A DNA stretch of 64,000 nucleotides from Actinokineospora xionganensis (GTDB lineage Bacteria > Actinomycetota > Actinomycetes > Mycobacteriales > Pseudonocardiaceae), in NCBI RefSeq assembly GCF_014323725.1, contig NZ_JABVED010000007.1:62001-126000 (forward strand). Reading direction: 5' to 3'. The notes under the pieces were generated by a model, which had not been told where the DNA came from, did no database searches, and worked only from the letters and a program-made list of their open reading frames with translations. The position numbers and the translations under genes were made by a program. Positions 56,836-64,000 of the stretch are shown here, in pieces (the stretch's first letter is position 1; the number at the start of each line of letters is the position of its first letter).

Positions 56836-57624
56836 TCAGCCGGTCACGGCACGCACGGCGGCGTAGTAGCCACCGTTCTGACCAGCCGCGTTCGGGTGGT
56901 AGGACTCCTCGACGGGCCAGGCCCAGCTGTTGATCCAGCGGGTCCCGGAGGCACAGATCTCATGCCCGGCGAAGGCGGTGCGGCCGTCGACGAACGTGAA
57001 GCCCTTGGCGGCCGCACGGCCCCGGGTGACGTCGGCCAGCACGTCGGCCGACTGGTTGATCGCCGCCCGCTTGGTCTCGCTCAGACCCGCGTAGCAGTAG
57101 CCGGGGACCTTGTACATGCGCGGATAGCCGACCACCAGCACCCGAGCGCTGGGCGCGCGGCTGCGGATCTGGGCGTAGACCGCGTCCAGCTTCGGGGGCA
57201 ACTGGGTGCGGGCGTAGTTCTGCGCCTCCTGGTTGCGCTGCACGCAAGTGGAGTCGGAGCCAAAGTTGCAGTCGGTCATGACACCGGCGAACCCGGCGTC
57301 GTTGCCGCCGATGGAGATGGTGACCAGGGCGGTGTCGGCGGTGACCGCGCCGATCTGGTTCGCGAGGACATCGCCGGTGCGCGCGCCGGAACAGGCGACG
57401 AAGGCGAAGGAGGACGGGGAGTGGGAGTTGGCCCAGAGCTGGGGATACGCGTTGGAACTGCGCTTGCACGAACCGCTGCTGCCGTAGCTGCCCGCGCCCA
57501 GCCCCGAGGAGTAGGAGTCGCCGAGCGCCACGTACTTGCCGGTCGCGGCCGATGCGGGCACCGCGAATCCGGCCATGGATAACAGGGTGAGCAGGGTGAT
57601 CGCTAGGGACTTGGAGAAACGCAT
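56836..57624 (-). CDS. Secreted SGNH/GDSL-type lipase or esterase
   Basis: A 262-residue secreted hydrolase. The first 26 residues are a Sec signal peptide ending at VPASAA. The four SGNH blocks are seen: GDSYSSG (Ser nucleophile), GART (Gly block III region), GGNDAGF (Asn) and EESYHPNAAGQ (His). It resembles Streptomyces extracellular lipases of about 260 residues, with six cysteines likely in disulphides. A strong terminator follows. Substrate is probably lipids or polymer esters. Confidence 0.9.
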   Translation of the reverse strand: MRFSKSLAITLLTLLSMAGFAVPASAATGKYVALGDSYSSGLGAGSYGSSGSCKRSSNAYPQLWANSHSPSSFAFVACSGARTGDVLANQIGAVTADTALVTISIGGNDAGFAGVMTDCNFGSDSTCVQRNQEAQNYARTQLPPKLDAVYAQIRSRAPSARVLVVGYPRMYKVPGYCYAGLSETKRAAINQSADVLADVTRGRAAAKGFTFVDGRTAFAGHEICASGTRWINSWAWPVEESYHPNAAGQNGGYYAAVRAVTG

Positions 57625-57825
57625 GCCTAACCTCCGCCGTTGGAGGGGATTCCCGACACGACATGACTACCAGCGACCAACCGGATACGGAACTGCTCGG
57701 TAACTTATTAAGGGTTGCCGGTTTTACCAGCCGACATCGAACACCAGAGAGACAGCACGCGGGGGCGTGTTTGGCCCGCGATCAACGCCGGCGAGCGAAC
57801 AGGGGTACCGGGCGCATCGGCGAAC

Positions 57826-57843
57826 GGTTAGCGGTCGCTAACC
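57826..57843. promoter_or_regulatory. Operator GGTTAGCGGTCGCTAACC upstream of the TetR gene
   Basis: Eight-base perfect arms (GGTTAGCG/CGCTAACC) with spacer GT, ending 15 bases before the TetR start. A TACGAT hexamer (57853-57858) lies directly after it, so binding would hide the promoter. Confidence 0.78.
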
Positions 57844-57858
57844 GCCCTGCAATACGAT

Positions 57859-58455
57859 GTGCCCGTGCCCCCAGCAGCCGAACCAGCGAAAACCGGCCCC
57901 AGTCGGCGTGAGCAGATCCTCGCCGCGGCGGCGGAGTTGTTCGCCCGGCACGGTTTCCACGGTGTCGGCATCGATGACATCGGCTCCGCCGTGGGCATTT
58001 CCGGACCCGCGCTCTACCGGCATTTCCGGTCGAAGGACGCGATGCTCGGCGAGATGCTGACCTCGATCTCGGAAGAGCTGCTCGACGGGGGCCTCGCCCG
58101 CATCAGCTCCGCGACGGGCGCACAGGAGGCGCTGGGCGACCTTGTGCGGTTCCACGTCGACTTCGCGCTGGACAACCCGTCGCTGATCACGGTGCAGGAG
58201 CGCAACCTCGGCAACCTGACCGACCCCGACCGGCGCAAGGTCCGCGCCCTGCAGCGCCGCTACGTCGAGGCCTGGGTCGAGGTCATCCGCGACGCCGTCC
58301 CGGCCATCCCCGAACCCACCGCCCGCGCCGCCGCGCACGCGGTGTTCGGGCTGATCAACTCCACCCCGCACAGCAGGCACCTCGACCGGGACCAGATGGC
58401 CGACCTGCTCACCGCGATGGCCCTCACCGCCCTGGTCCACACCCCTGTCTCCTGA
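57859..58455 (+). CDS. TetR-family regulator, probable repressor of leucine catabolism genes
   Basis: A 198-residue TetR-family protein. The helix-turn-helix is at SRREQILAAAAELFARHGFHGVGIDDIGSAVGISGPALYRHFRSKDAML (about 14-62). An identical-arm inverted repeat is present ahead of this gene and ahead of accD1, which suggests it controls both. In mycobacteria the accA1-accD1-fadE19 locus likewise has a TetR gene (Rv2506). GTG 57859 and GTG 57865 are both possible starts; the mRNA may be nearly leaderless. The ligand is inferred to be a leucine-derived acyl-CoA. Confidence 0.85.
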   Translation: MPVPPAAEPAKTGPSRREQILAAAAELFARHGFHGVGIDDIGSAVGISGPALYRHFRSKDAMLGEMLTSISEELLDGGLARISSATGAQEALGDLVRFHVDFALDNPSLITVQERNLGNLTDPDRRKVRALQRRYVEAWVEVIRDAVPAIPEPTARAAAHAVFGLINSTPHSRHLDRDQMADLLTAMALTALVHTPVS

Positions 58456-58456
58456 C

Positions 58457-59323
58457 CTACCCCCTAGGCGCGCCTAGATCCCGGGTCTCCGGGAGTTGCA
58501 GGAAGCCCGCTGACCGGTAGGTGGCCACCGCGCCGACATTGGCGCTCGGGGTGCTGACGATCGCACTGGACGAACCCAGTTCCCGCAGTGCCGCCGCCGC
58601 GGCGAGAGTGATCGCCTTCCCGTAGCCGCGACCCCGGTGTTCGCTATGCACGCCCATCGGCTCGAGCAACCCGGGCTTCCCCGGACCGGCCGACCACACC
58701 GTCACCGCCGCCACCGCCTCGCCCTGATCGTCGTAGGCGACCAGACACCGAGCGTCGGCGTACGGCGACCCGGCCGCCATCGCCAGCCAGCGCTCGCCCG
58801 TGAACGTCGATTCGCCGAAAGCCGCCCGCTGCACTGCGGCCCGCAAACGCGCCCGCTCCGGCCCGATCGCCTCGATCCGCACATCCGGGTCCTCCACCGG
58901 CGCAGTGAGATCACGGCGCAGCGGCGTCCACGGCTCGTCGGCGTTCCAGCCACCATCTAGCAGCAGGTCTTGGACCAACGCGTCCATTGGCGCCTCGACG
59001 TACGCCTTCCCGGTGAACACACCGCGTTCTGGCTCGGCCAGGTCCTCGACCAGGCGCCGCGCCAGTTCCTCGTCCTGCCGGGCTTCCGGCGCGATCGTCA
59101 TCCGCAACAATTCGGGTTCATCCAGCAGCCCGACGGCGAGAATCCGCCCGCCCCGGCTCCACGTCCGGACCGCCGCGGCCGTCGCCTCCGCGCCGAACCG
59201 CCAGAACCACCCCAGGTCCCCCGGATGCAGCTGCGTCGGCGGCCCGTCGTGCTGCCACTCCCGCAGCACACCCACCGCCTCGCTCAGCCCGCCGACTCCG
59301 GGCGTGCCCAGCACGATCGTCAT
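58457..59323 (-). CDS. GNAT-family N-acetyltransferase
   Basis: A 288-residue protein. The C-terminal GNAT domain has EPMGVHSEHRGRGYGKAITLAAAAALRELG (acetyl-CoA loop RGRGYGK) and SPSANVGAVATYRSAGF-like TPSANVGAVATYRSAGF. The N-terminal half resembles a second, degenerate GNAT fold (RMTIAPEARQDEELARRLVEDL). It converges with the TetR gene with no gap. Substrate not known. ATG 59323 is the start; the ORF upstream to 59752 lies in the next gene's promoter and is not supported. Confidence 0.82.
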   Translation of the reverse strand: MTIVLGTPGVGGLSEAVGVLREWQHDGPPTQLHPGDLGWFWRFGAEATAAAVRTWSRGGRILAVGLLDEPELLRMTIAPEARQDEELARRLVEDLAEPERGVFTGKAYVEAPMDALVQDLLLDGGWNADEPWTPLRRDLTAPVEDPDVRIEAIGPERARLRAAVQRAAFGESTFTGERWLAMAAGSPYADARCLVAYDDQGEAVAAVTVWSAGPGKPGLLEPMGVHSEHRGRGYGKAITLAAAAALRELGSSSAIVSTPSANVGAVATYRSAGFLQLPETRDLGAPRG

Positions 59324-59372
59324 ACGGCTGATCACACACCACGCGCCCACCGCAGGCAGCCCAATTTGAGAT

Positions 59373-59383
59373 TGGTAAGACCA
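59373..59383. promoter_or_regulatory. GntR-type operator TGGTAAGACCA
   Basis: TGGT-AAG-ACCA is an inverted repeat of the form bound by FadR-type GntR regulators. It lies just upstream of TTGACC (59386-59391), which with TACCGT (59408-59413) forms a promoter placing the transcript start at or near the ATG at 59421. Confidence 0.6.
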
Positions 59384-59420
59384 CTTGACCTCTAGCCACC
59401 TCGCTTCTACCGTCGTGAAC

Positions 59421-60134
59421 ATGGTGTTCCAGCCCGTTGCCCGGCGGTCCGTTCCCGACGAGGTGTTCGCCCAACTGCTGCGCGCTGTGATCGACGGCGG
59501 TGTCGCGGCGGGTGAGTCCCTGCCCAGCGAGCGCGCGCTCGCCGAAGTGCTCGGGGTGTCGCGGCCCGCGGTCCGCGAAGCACTGCAACGGATGTCGCAG
59601 GCTCGACTGGTCGACGTTCGCCAAGGCGATGGCACGGTCGTACGGGACTTCCGGCGCAGCGCGGGCCTCGACCTGCTGCCGCGCCTGCTGCTGCGCGGTG
59701 AGACCGTCGACCTCGCGGTGGTCCGCGACATCCTCGACGCCCGGCTGCTCATCGGCCCCGAGGTCGCCGCCCTGGCCGCGGCACGCGCGGGCGACCGCCT
59801 CTCCCGGCCGCTGTCGGACGCGATCGACGCGCTCGCCGTGACCGAGGACCCAGTGGCATCGCAGCGGCACGCGCTCGCGTACTGGGACCACTTGGTCGAC
59901 GGCGCCGACTCGATCGTCTACCGGCTCGTGTTCAACAGCCTCCGCGCCGCCTACGAGCCCGCGCTCGACCTCCTCGGGCCGCTGATGGCCGCCGAGGTGT
60001 CGCGCACCGACGCGTACCGCGCGGTCGCCGCCGCGGTCACCGAAGCGAATCCCGACCACGCGCGCTCGGCCGCGCTCGATTTGCTGAGCCCGGCCACCGA
60101 GGCGTTCCTGACCGTCATCAAGGAGCTGACATGA
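59421..60134 (+). CDS. GntR-family regulator, FadR subfamily
   Basis: A 237-residue regulator. The winged helix-turn-helix has VFAQLLRAVIDGGVAAGESLPSERALAEVLGVSRPAVREALQRMSQARLVDVRQGDGTVV (about 14-74). An all-helical FadR C-terminal domain follows. Its start overlaps nothing; the TGGT-AAG-ACCA repeat suggests autoregulation. The stop overlaps the fatty acid hydroxylase gene (ATGA), so the pair is co-translated. ATG 59421 is preferred over ATG-like codons further upstream, which lie in the promoter. Confidence 0.85.
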   Translation: MVFQPVARRSVPDEVFAQLLRAVIDGGVAAGESLPSERALAEVLGVSRPAVREALQRMSQARLVDVRQGDGTVVRDFRRSAGLDLLPRLLLRGETVDLAVVRDILDARLLIGPEVAALAAARAGDRLSRPLSDAIDALAVTEDPVASQRHALAYWDHLVDGADSIVYRLVFNSLRAAYEPALDLLGPLMAAEVSRTDAYRAVAAAVTEANPDHARSAALDLLSPATEAFLTVIKELT

Positions 60135-60805
60135 GCCGAAGGCAGGTGTCCCTGGCGGACTGCGCGCGGGAGTTCGCACGCCACCCTTCTCCGTGGCTGA
60201 TCGGTGGCACGCTCGTCGCCGCGGTCATCGCCCGCGTCGCGGTCGGCCACTGGTGGTCGAGCGACACCCTGCTGCCGTTCGTCATGCTGGCCTTGTTCCC
60301 GTTCTTCGAGTGGACCGTGCACGTCTGCGTCCTGCACTGGCGTCCGCGCAAGATCGCCGCGTTGACGATCGATCCGCTGCTCGCGCGTAAGCACCGCGAA
60401 CACCACGCCGATCCGCGCGATGTCCCGTTGGTCTTCATCCCGTGGCCGGTCCTGCTGTGGCTGTTGCCGGTCGTCACCGCGATCGCCCTCACCGCGTTCA
60501 GCCGGATCGCGTTGGGGCTCACATTCCTCTGCTTCGTCGCGGCCCTCGGGCTCGCCTACGAATGGACGCACTACCTGATCCACAGCGACTACCAGCCCAA
60601 ATCCCGGCTGTACCGGGCGGTGTGGCGCAACCATCGGCTGCACCACTTCAAGAACGAGCACTACTGGTTCACCGTCACCACCACGGGTACAGCCGATCGG
60701 GTCATGCGCACCTACCCCGATCCGCGTACCGTCACCAACTCGCCCTCCGTCAAGGATTTGCACAACACGTCGCGTGATCCACTGTCGGATCCCCTGGTCG
60801 GGTGA
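60131..60805 (+). CDS. Membrane fatty acid hydroxylase / sterol desaturase family protein
   Basis: A 224-residue membrane protein with four hydrophobic segments and the histidine clusters of the family: HWRPRK...RKHREHHADP (HxxxH/HxxHH), HYLIHSDY and NHRLHHFKNEHYWF. These bind a di-iron centre that hydroxylates or desaturates lipids. The substrate is unknown, but the FadR-type regulator in the same operon suggests fatty acids or their derivatives. A transport function is unlikely. Confidence 0.85.
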   Translation: MSRRQVSLADCAREFARHPSPWLIGGTLVAAVIARVAVGHWWSSDTLLPFVMLALFPFFEWTVHVCVLHWRPRKIAALTIDPLLARKHREHHADPRDVPLVFIPWPVLLWLLPVVTAIALTAFSRIALGLTFLCFVAALGLAYEWTHYLIHSDYQPKSRLYRAVWRNHRLHHFKNEHYWFTVTTTGTADRVMRTYPDPRTVTNSPSVKDLHNTSRDPLSDPLVG

Positions 60806-60848
60806 GTAATCTCTACGGGTCACCAAGCGATCGCGGAGAGTGGGTGTC

Positions 60849-61658
60849 GTGGCCGAATCGACGACGTGGGTGCCCGAGGGCATCGACCTGGACAGACCAA
60901 GCGCAGCACGGCTCTATGACTACCTCTTGGGCGGCGGGCACAACTTCGCCCATGACCGGGAGCTCGCACACCGGTTCCTGCAGGCGCAGCCGCAAGCTCG
61001 GGAGATCGCCCGGCACAACCGGTCCTTCCTCCGCCGAAGCGTGCTGTTCATGATCGAGAACGGCATCCGGCAGTTCCTCGACCTCGGCTCGGGCATCCCG
61101 ACGGTCGGCAACGTGCACGAGATCGCGCACAACGCCGACCCCGCGTGCCGGGTCGTCTACGTCGACTACGAGGAAGTCGCCTGCGCGCACAGCAACCTCA
61201 TGCTGGCGAGCAACCCGAACGCGACGATCGTGCAGGCCGACCTGACCATCCCCGAGGACGTGCTGGCCGCCACGCGGGGCACGGGGCTGCTCGACTTCGA
61301 CCAGCCGATCGGCGTGATCATGGCCGGGGTGTTCCACTTCGTGCCCGACGCGAAGGACCCGAAGCGGATCATCGGGCGCTACCGCGACGCCACCCCCACG
61401 GGCAGCATGCTGGCGTTCTCGCAGTTCACCCGGGACCTGATGCCCGAGGAGATGGACCGCATCGTCGAGGTCATGAAGTCCAGCCGCGACCCGATGTTCC
61501 CCCGCACCCGCGAAGAGATCATCGACCTGTTCGACGGCTACGAGATCGTCGAGCCGGGCATCGTCCCGACGGCGCTGTGGCGACCGGACGCGGGCCTGGA
61601 CGACGGCCAGGATCCCAACACGGCGGGCATCCTCGCCGGCGTGGGACGCAAGCGCTGA
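60849..61658 (+). CDS. SAM-dependent methyltransferase of the DUF574 family
   Basis: A 269-residue protein with the DUF574 signature DLDRPSAARLYDYLLGGGHNFAHDRELA at the N terminus, RQFLDLGSGIPTVGNVHEIA (SAM site) and VVYVDYEEVACAHSNLML. These proteins are common in actinomycetes and are often of unknown substrate. GTG 60849 is the preferred start, 10 bases after GGAG; GTG 60840 is too close. It lies seven bases before the GGDEF protein, likely co-transcribed. Confidence 0.85.
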   Translation: MAESTTWVPEGIDLDRPSAARLYDYLLGGGHNFAHDRELAHRFLQAQPQAREIARHNRSFLRRSVLFMIENGIRQFLDLGSGIPTVGNVHEIAHNADPACRVVYVDYEEVACAHSNLMLASNPNATIVQADLTIPEDVLAATRGTGLLDFDQPIGVIMAGVFHFVPDAKDPKRIIGRYRDATPTGSMLAFSQFTRDLMPEEMDRIVEVMKSSRDPMFPRTREEIIDLFDGYEIVEPGIVPTALWRPDAGLDDGQDPNTAGILAGVGRKR

Positions 61659-61665
61659 GACGTTG

Positions 61666-63714
61666 ATGGCCGAGCCCACCGTGCGCGTCCGGACGGACCA
61701 GGACACCCTGGTCCGTTCGTGGCTGCGCGCGGTGGCTGCCACCGCATACGTGCCGCGAACGTCGCAGGAGATCACCGCCGACCTCACCGAGATGGTCGAC
61801 GCACTCGTCGCCGCGATGGCCGCCGAGCCGTTCGACACCGCGCCGGGCACCGCGGTCGGCGAGCGCATGGTCACCGACGGACTGATCGGAGAGACCACGC
61901 TGCAGCGGTCGGTCGCCGCCCTCGCCGAAGGTCTGCACGGGTCGGCCGACCGGAAGGTGTCGCTCCTGGTCGCGGTCTCCTCCGGCTACGCGAACGCCCT
62001 GCGGAACCGGACGTTGGCGCAGCAGGAGAACATGAAGATCGCGCTGCACAACGCGATGCGCCAGGCCGAGCGCGACCGCCGGGCCACCGAGAGCCGCTTC
62101 CGGGAGGTGTTCGCCAGTTCCGCCGTCGGTATCGCGATCACCGAGCTCGACGGTCGGTTCGTGGAGACCAACCCGGCCCTGGCCACGATCCTGGCCTGCG
62201 ATACCGGCGACCTGGCGGGCCGCTCACTGGCCGAGTTCATCTCCAACGAGCCCGACGTCTCGGGCAGTCCGCTCGCGCACCTGCCCGACCGGCAGCGGCT
62301 GCGCAGGCTCAACGGCGAGACGGCGTGGGTCTACGCGAAGTCGTCGCTGCTGCCCGACGAATCCGGCGGGCCCGCCTACCGGGTGACGATGGTCCAGGAC
62401 CTCAGCGAGCTGCACCTACTGGGCGATCGGCTCAGCCACCAGTTGCTGCACGACGCGCTCACCGGGGTGGCGAACCGGATCAGCTTCGAGTCACGGCTCG
62501 AGACCATGCACGGGAAAGCGGCGCCGACCAGCACGCTCACCCTGTGCTGCCTCGATCTCGACGCCTTCTCCATGGTCAACACCACCTACGGGCACGAGGT
62601 CGGCAACCGGGTGCTGCGCACGGTCGCGCAGCGACTCGAAGCGGTGGCGGGCGAGAAGGCGGTGGTCGCGCGCGTCGGCAGCGACGAGTTCGCCGTCCTC
62701 ATCCTCGACGCGCCGCCGGTGTCCCAACTCGTCGACGCGATCAACTCCGAACTGTCCGAGCCGGACTACACCGACGGCGTGGGTCTGGCGGTCAGCGCGA
62801 GCATCGGCGTGGTGCGGGCAGGGCCGTCGGCGATGTCGAGCGCCGAACTGTTCCGCGCGGGCGAATCAGCGCTGCGACAGGCGCGCGCGGCGGGCAGGCG
62901 GCAGTGGGTCGAGTTCGACCACGACGTCGACAAGCGCGACCGCGCCATCGGGTCCGCGGCGAGCGCGCTGCCCGCGGCGTGGGAGAACGGCGAACTGGAC
63001 CTGCGCTACGACGTCGTCGCCCGGCTGGCCGACAACAAGCCGGTGCGGGTCAGCGCGGTGCCCGACGTCGAGCGGTCCGCCGCGGGCCTGCCGTCTGCGG
63101 TGGACCTGGCGGAGACGACGGGGCTGTCGGTGGCGCTGGGACCGTGGCTGCTGTCCCGGTCCACCGAGCAGGTACCCGTGTGGCGGGCGCTGTTCGGGTC
63201 GGAACCGGTGCACCGGGTGCTGCTCTCGCCGCTGCAGTCCGCCGACGCGGAACTGTCGGGGGTGATCAACCGGGCCATCGCGGCCACCGGGATCCCGCCG
63301 GGCCTGCTGGAGGTCGGGCTGCACACCGGGACGGTCACCTTCAACGGCGACGCCCAGGACAACCTGCGCACCCTCGGCGACATCGGCGTGGTCACCGCGC
63401 TGCACGGATTCTCGGGCGGACCGCGCGAGGTCACCATGGCCGAGCGGTTCAAGGTCGGCTCAGTGCTGCTGGCCGACCCGTTCGAGGGATGGCGGCCGGA
63501 TTGGCTGCCACACGACTGCGTCCAGGTCGAGACCACCCGCGGCTTGATCGACACGATGCGTTCGATCGGCGTGTCCGTGGGCGTGCGCGGGGTACGTGAC
63601 CTGGCCGAAGCCCGGTGGTGGGCCGAGTTGGGCGCCGACACCGCGGAGGGACCGGTGTTCGGTGTCGGCTTCGCGGTGGAGGACGTGCTCAGCCGCGTCC
63701 GGTCCGCCAAGTGA
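61666..63714 (+). CDS. PAS-GGDEF-EAL-like signalling protein
   Basis: A 682-residue cytosolic protein. An N-terminal helical region of about 140 residues precedes a PAS domain (FREVFASSAVGIAITELDGRFVETNPA). The GGDEF domain (HDALTGVANRISFESRLE to the signature RVGSDEFAVLI) carries GSDEF in place of GGDEF. A C-terminal EAL-like domain of about 230 residues lacks the EAL motif and the usual metal ligands. So cyclic-di-GMP synthesis is possible but hydrolysis is unlikely. ATG 61666 is the start. It starts seven bases after the DUF574 gene. Confidence 0.85.
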   Translation: MAEPTVRVRTDQDTLVRSWLRAVAATAYVPRTSQEITADLTEMVDALVAAMAAEPFDTAPGTAVGERMVTDGLIGETTLQRSVAALAEGLHGSADRKVSLLVAVSSGYANALRNRTLAQQENMKIALHNAMRQAERDRRATESRFREVFASSAVGIAITELDGRFVETNPALATILACDTGDLAGRSLAEFISNEPDVSGSPLAHLPDRQRLRRLNGETAWVYAKSSLLPDESGGPAYRVTMVQDLSELHLLGDRLSHQLLHDALTGVANRISFESRLETMHGKAAPTSTLTLCCLDLDAFSMVNTTYGHEVGNRVLRTVAQRLEAVAGEKAVVARVGSDEFAVLILDAPPVSQLVDAINSELSEPDYTDGVGLAVSASIGVVRAGPSAMSSAELFRAGESALRQARAAGRRQWVEFDHDVDKRDRAIGSAASALPAAWENGELDLRYDVVARLADNKPVRVSAVPDVERSAAGLPSAVDLAETTGLSVALGPWLLSRSTEQVPVWRALFGSEPVHRVLLSPLQSADAELSGVINRAIAATGIPPGLLEVGLHTGTVTFNGDAQDNLRTLGDIGVVTALHGFSGGPREVTMAERFKVGSVLLADPFEGWRPDWLPHDCVQVETTRGLIDTMRSIGVSVGVRGVRDLAEARWWAELGADTAEGPVFGVGFAVEDVLSRVRSAK

Positions 63715-63763
63715 ACGAATCGCCCGGCGTCGATCTCCCCGCGGGCACGCGGGCTGTTGCAGG

Positions 63764-64000
63764 ATGAGGAACGTGGAACCCGACAGCGAGCCGGACCCGA
63801 ACCGCCGCGAACGCCTCATCGACACCGCGTGCGCGGCTCTCGCCGCCATGCGCGCGGGCGAGGACGACGGGGCACTCGACCAAATCGCGTCGGCCGTCCA
63901 GTCCGCGCCCAACAGCCACGCCGACGCGCGCGAACTGATGCTGCTGCTGTTCCACGAGTGCAGCGCGATGGTGGCCGAACTCGGCTCCGGTGGCTCGGCC
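63764..64000 (+). CDS. Hypothetical protein, 3' partial
   Basis: The frame opens at ATG 63764 (or GTG 63773) and runs to the end of the window, 79 residues so far. It is mainly helical and rich in Ala, Glu and Arg (RRERLIDTACAALAAMRAGEDDGALDQIASAVQ). No known domain is recognised. It lies 49 bases after the GGDEF protein. Confidence 0.6.
   Translation, partial: MRNVEPDSEPDPNRRERLIDTACAALAAMRAGEDDGALDQIASAVQSAPNSHADARELMLLLFHECSAMVAELGSGGSA

Overview
The window is high-GC DNA with actinobacterial gene style: many GTG and some TTG starts, ATGA/GTGA overlaps, TetR/GntR/XRE regulators, a Ser/Thr kinase and DUF397 proteins. Domain content (XRE-DUF5753 plus DUF397, WXG-like proteins, SAM-methyltransferases of the DUF574 type) suggests a filamentous member of the Pseudonocardiales. 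That placement is an inference; there is no rRNA or other marker here.

About two thirds of the window (1-40.8 kb) is a steroid (cholesterol-type) ring-degradation locus. Positions 1-11.7 kb hold the ring C/D genes of the KstR2 regulon: ipdB, ipdC, fadA6, kstR2, ipdF, fadE30, fadD3, an enoyl-CoA hydratase, fadE31 and fadE32. A WS/DGAT gene sits at the end of the fadE30 operon. A perfect KstR2 operator lies between fadE30 and fadD3. A membrane Ser/Thr kinase (11.66-13.2 kb) separates these from a fadE33-like gene. Positions 14.3-17.8 kb carry hsaA-hsaD-hsaC-hsaB (ring A/B cleavage) behind two KstR-like boxes. Positions 17.9-22 kb are an unrelated island: two DUF397 proteins, an XRE regulator, an OmpA-domain lipoprotein and a four-helix membrane protein.

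Positions 22-31.4 kb carry two divergent operons sharing one KstR box. One is a FAD-dehydrogenase gene with hsaE-hsaG-hsaF (pentadienoate to pyruvate and propionyl-CoA). The other is kstD-kshA-small Cys protein-kshB-hsd4B (ring opening). A copper-amine-oxidase-like gene follows. Positions 33.1-40.8 kb carry ltp2-chsH1-chsH2-chsE2-chsE1 (removal of the last side-chain propionyl unit), a double-domain fadE34 and the master repressor kstR, with KstR boxes ahead of chsE1 and between fadE34 and kstR.

The rest is general metabolism and regulation. It holds a methyltransferase, a SigD-like sigma factor, a 2-hydroxyacid dehydrogenase, a fadE24-fadE23 pair behind a perfect palindrome, a three-gene WXG/ESX-like cassette, a TetR-MFS pair and a PhaC-like hydrolase. 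Next come the leucine-catabolism operon accD1-accA1-fadE19, a secreted SGNH hydrolase and a TetR gene whose upstream inverted repeat recurs ahead of accD1. The end holds a GNAT protein, a GntR-fatty-acid-hydroxylase operon, a DUF574 methyltransferase, a PAS-GGDEF-EAL-like protein and a truncated ORF.

The most unusual signals are: a 111-112 bp repeat present twice in opposite orientation, once supplying the ipdC ribosome-binding site and once in frame inside fadE32; the shared operator of the TetR and leucine genes; a copper-amine-oxidase-like protein with an altered cofactor motif inside the steroid locus; and an ESX-like cassette that may start at ATC.
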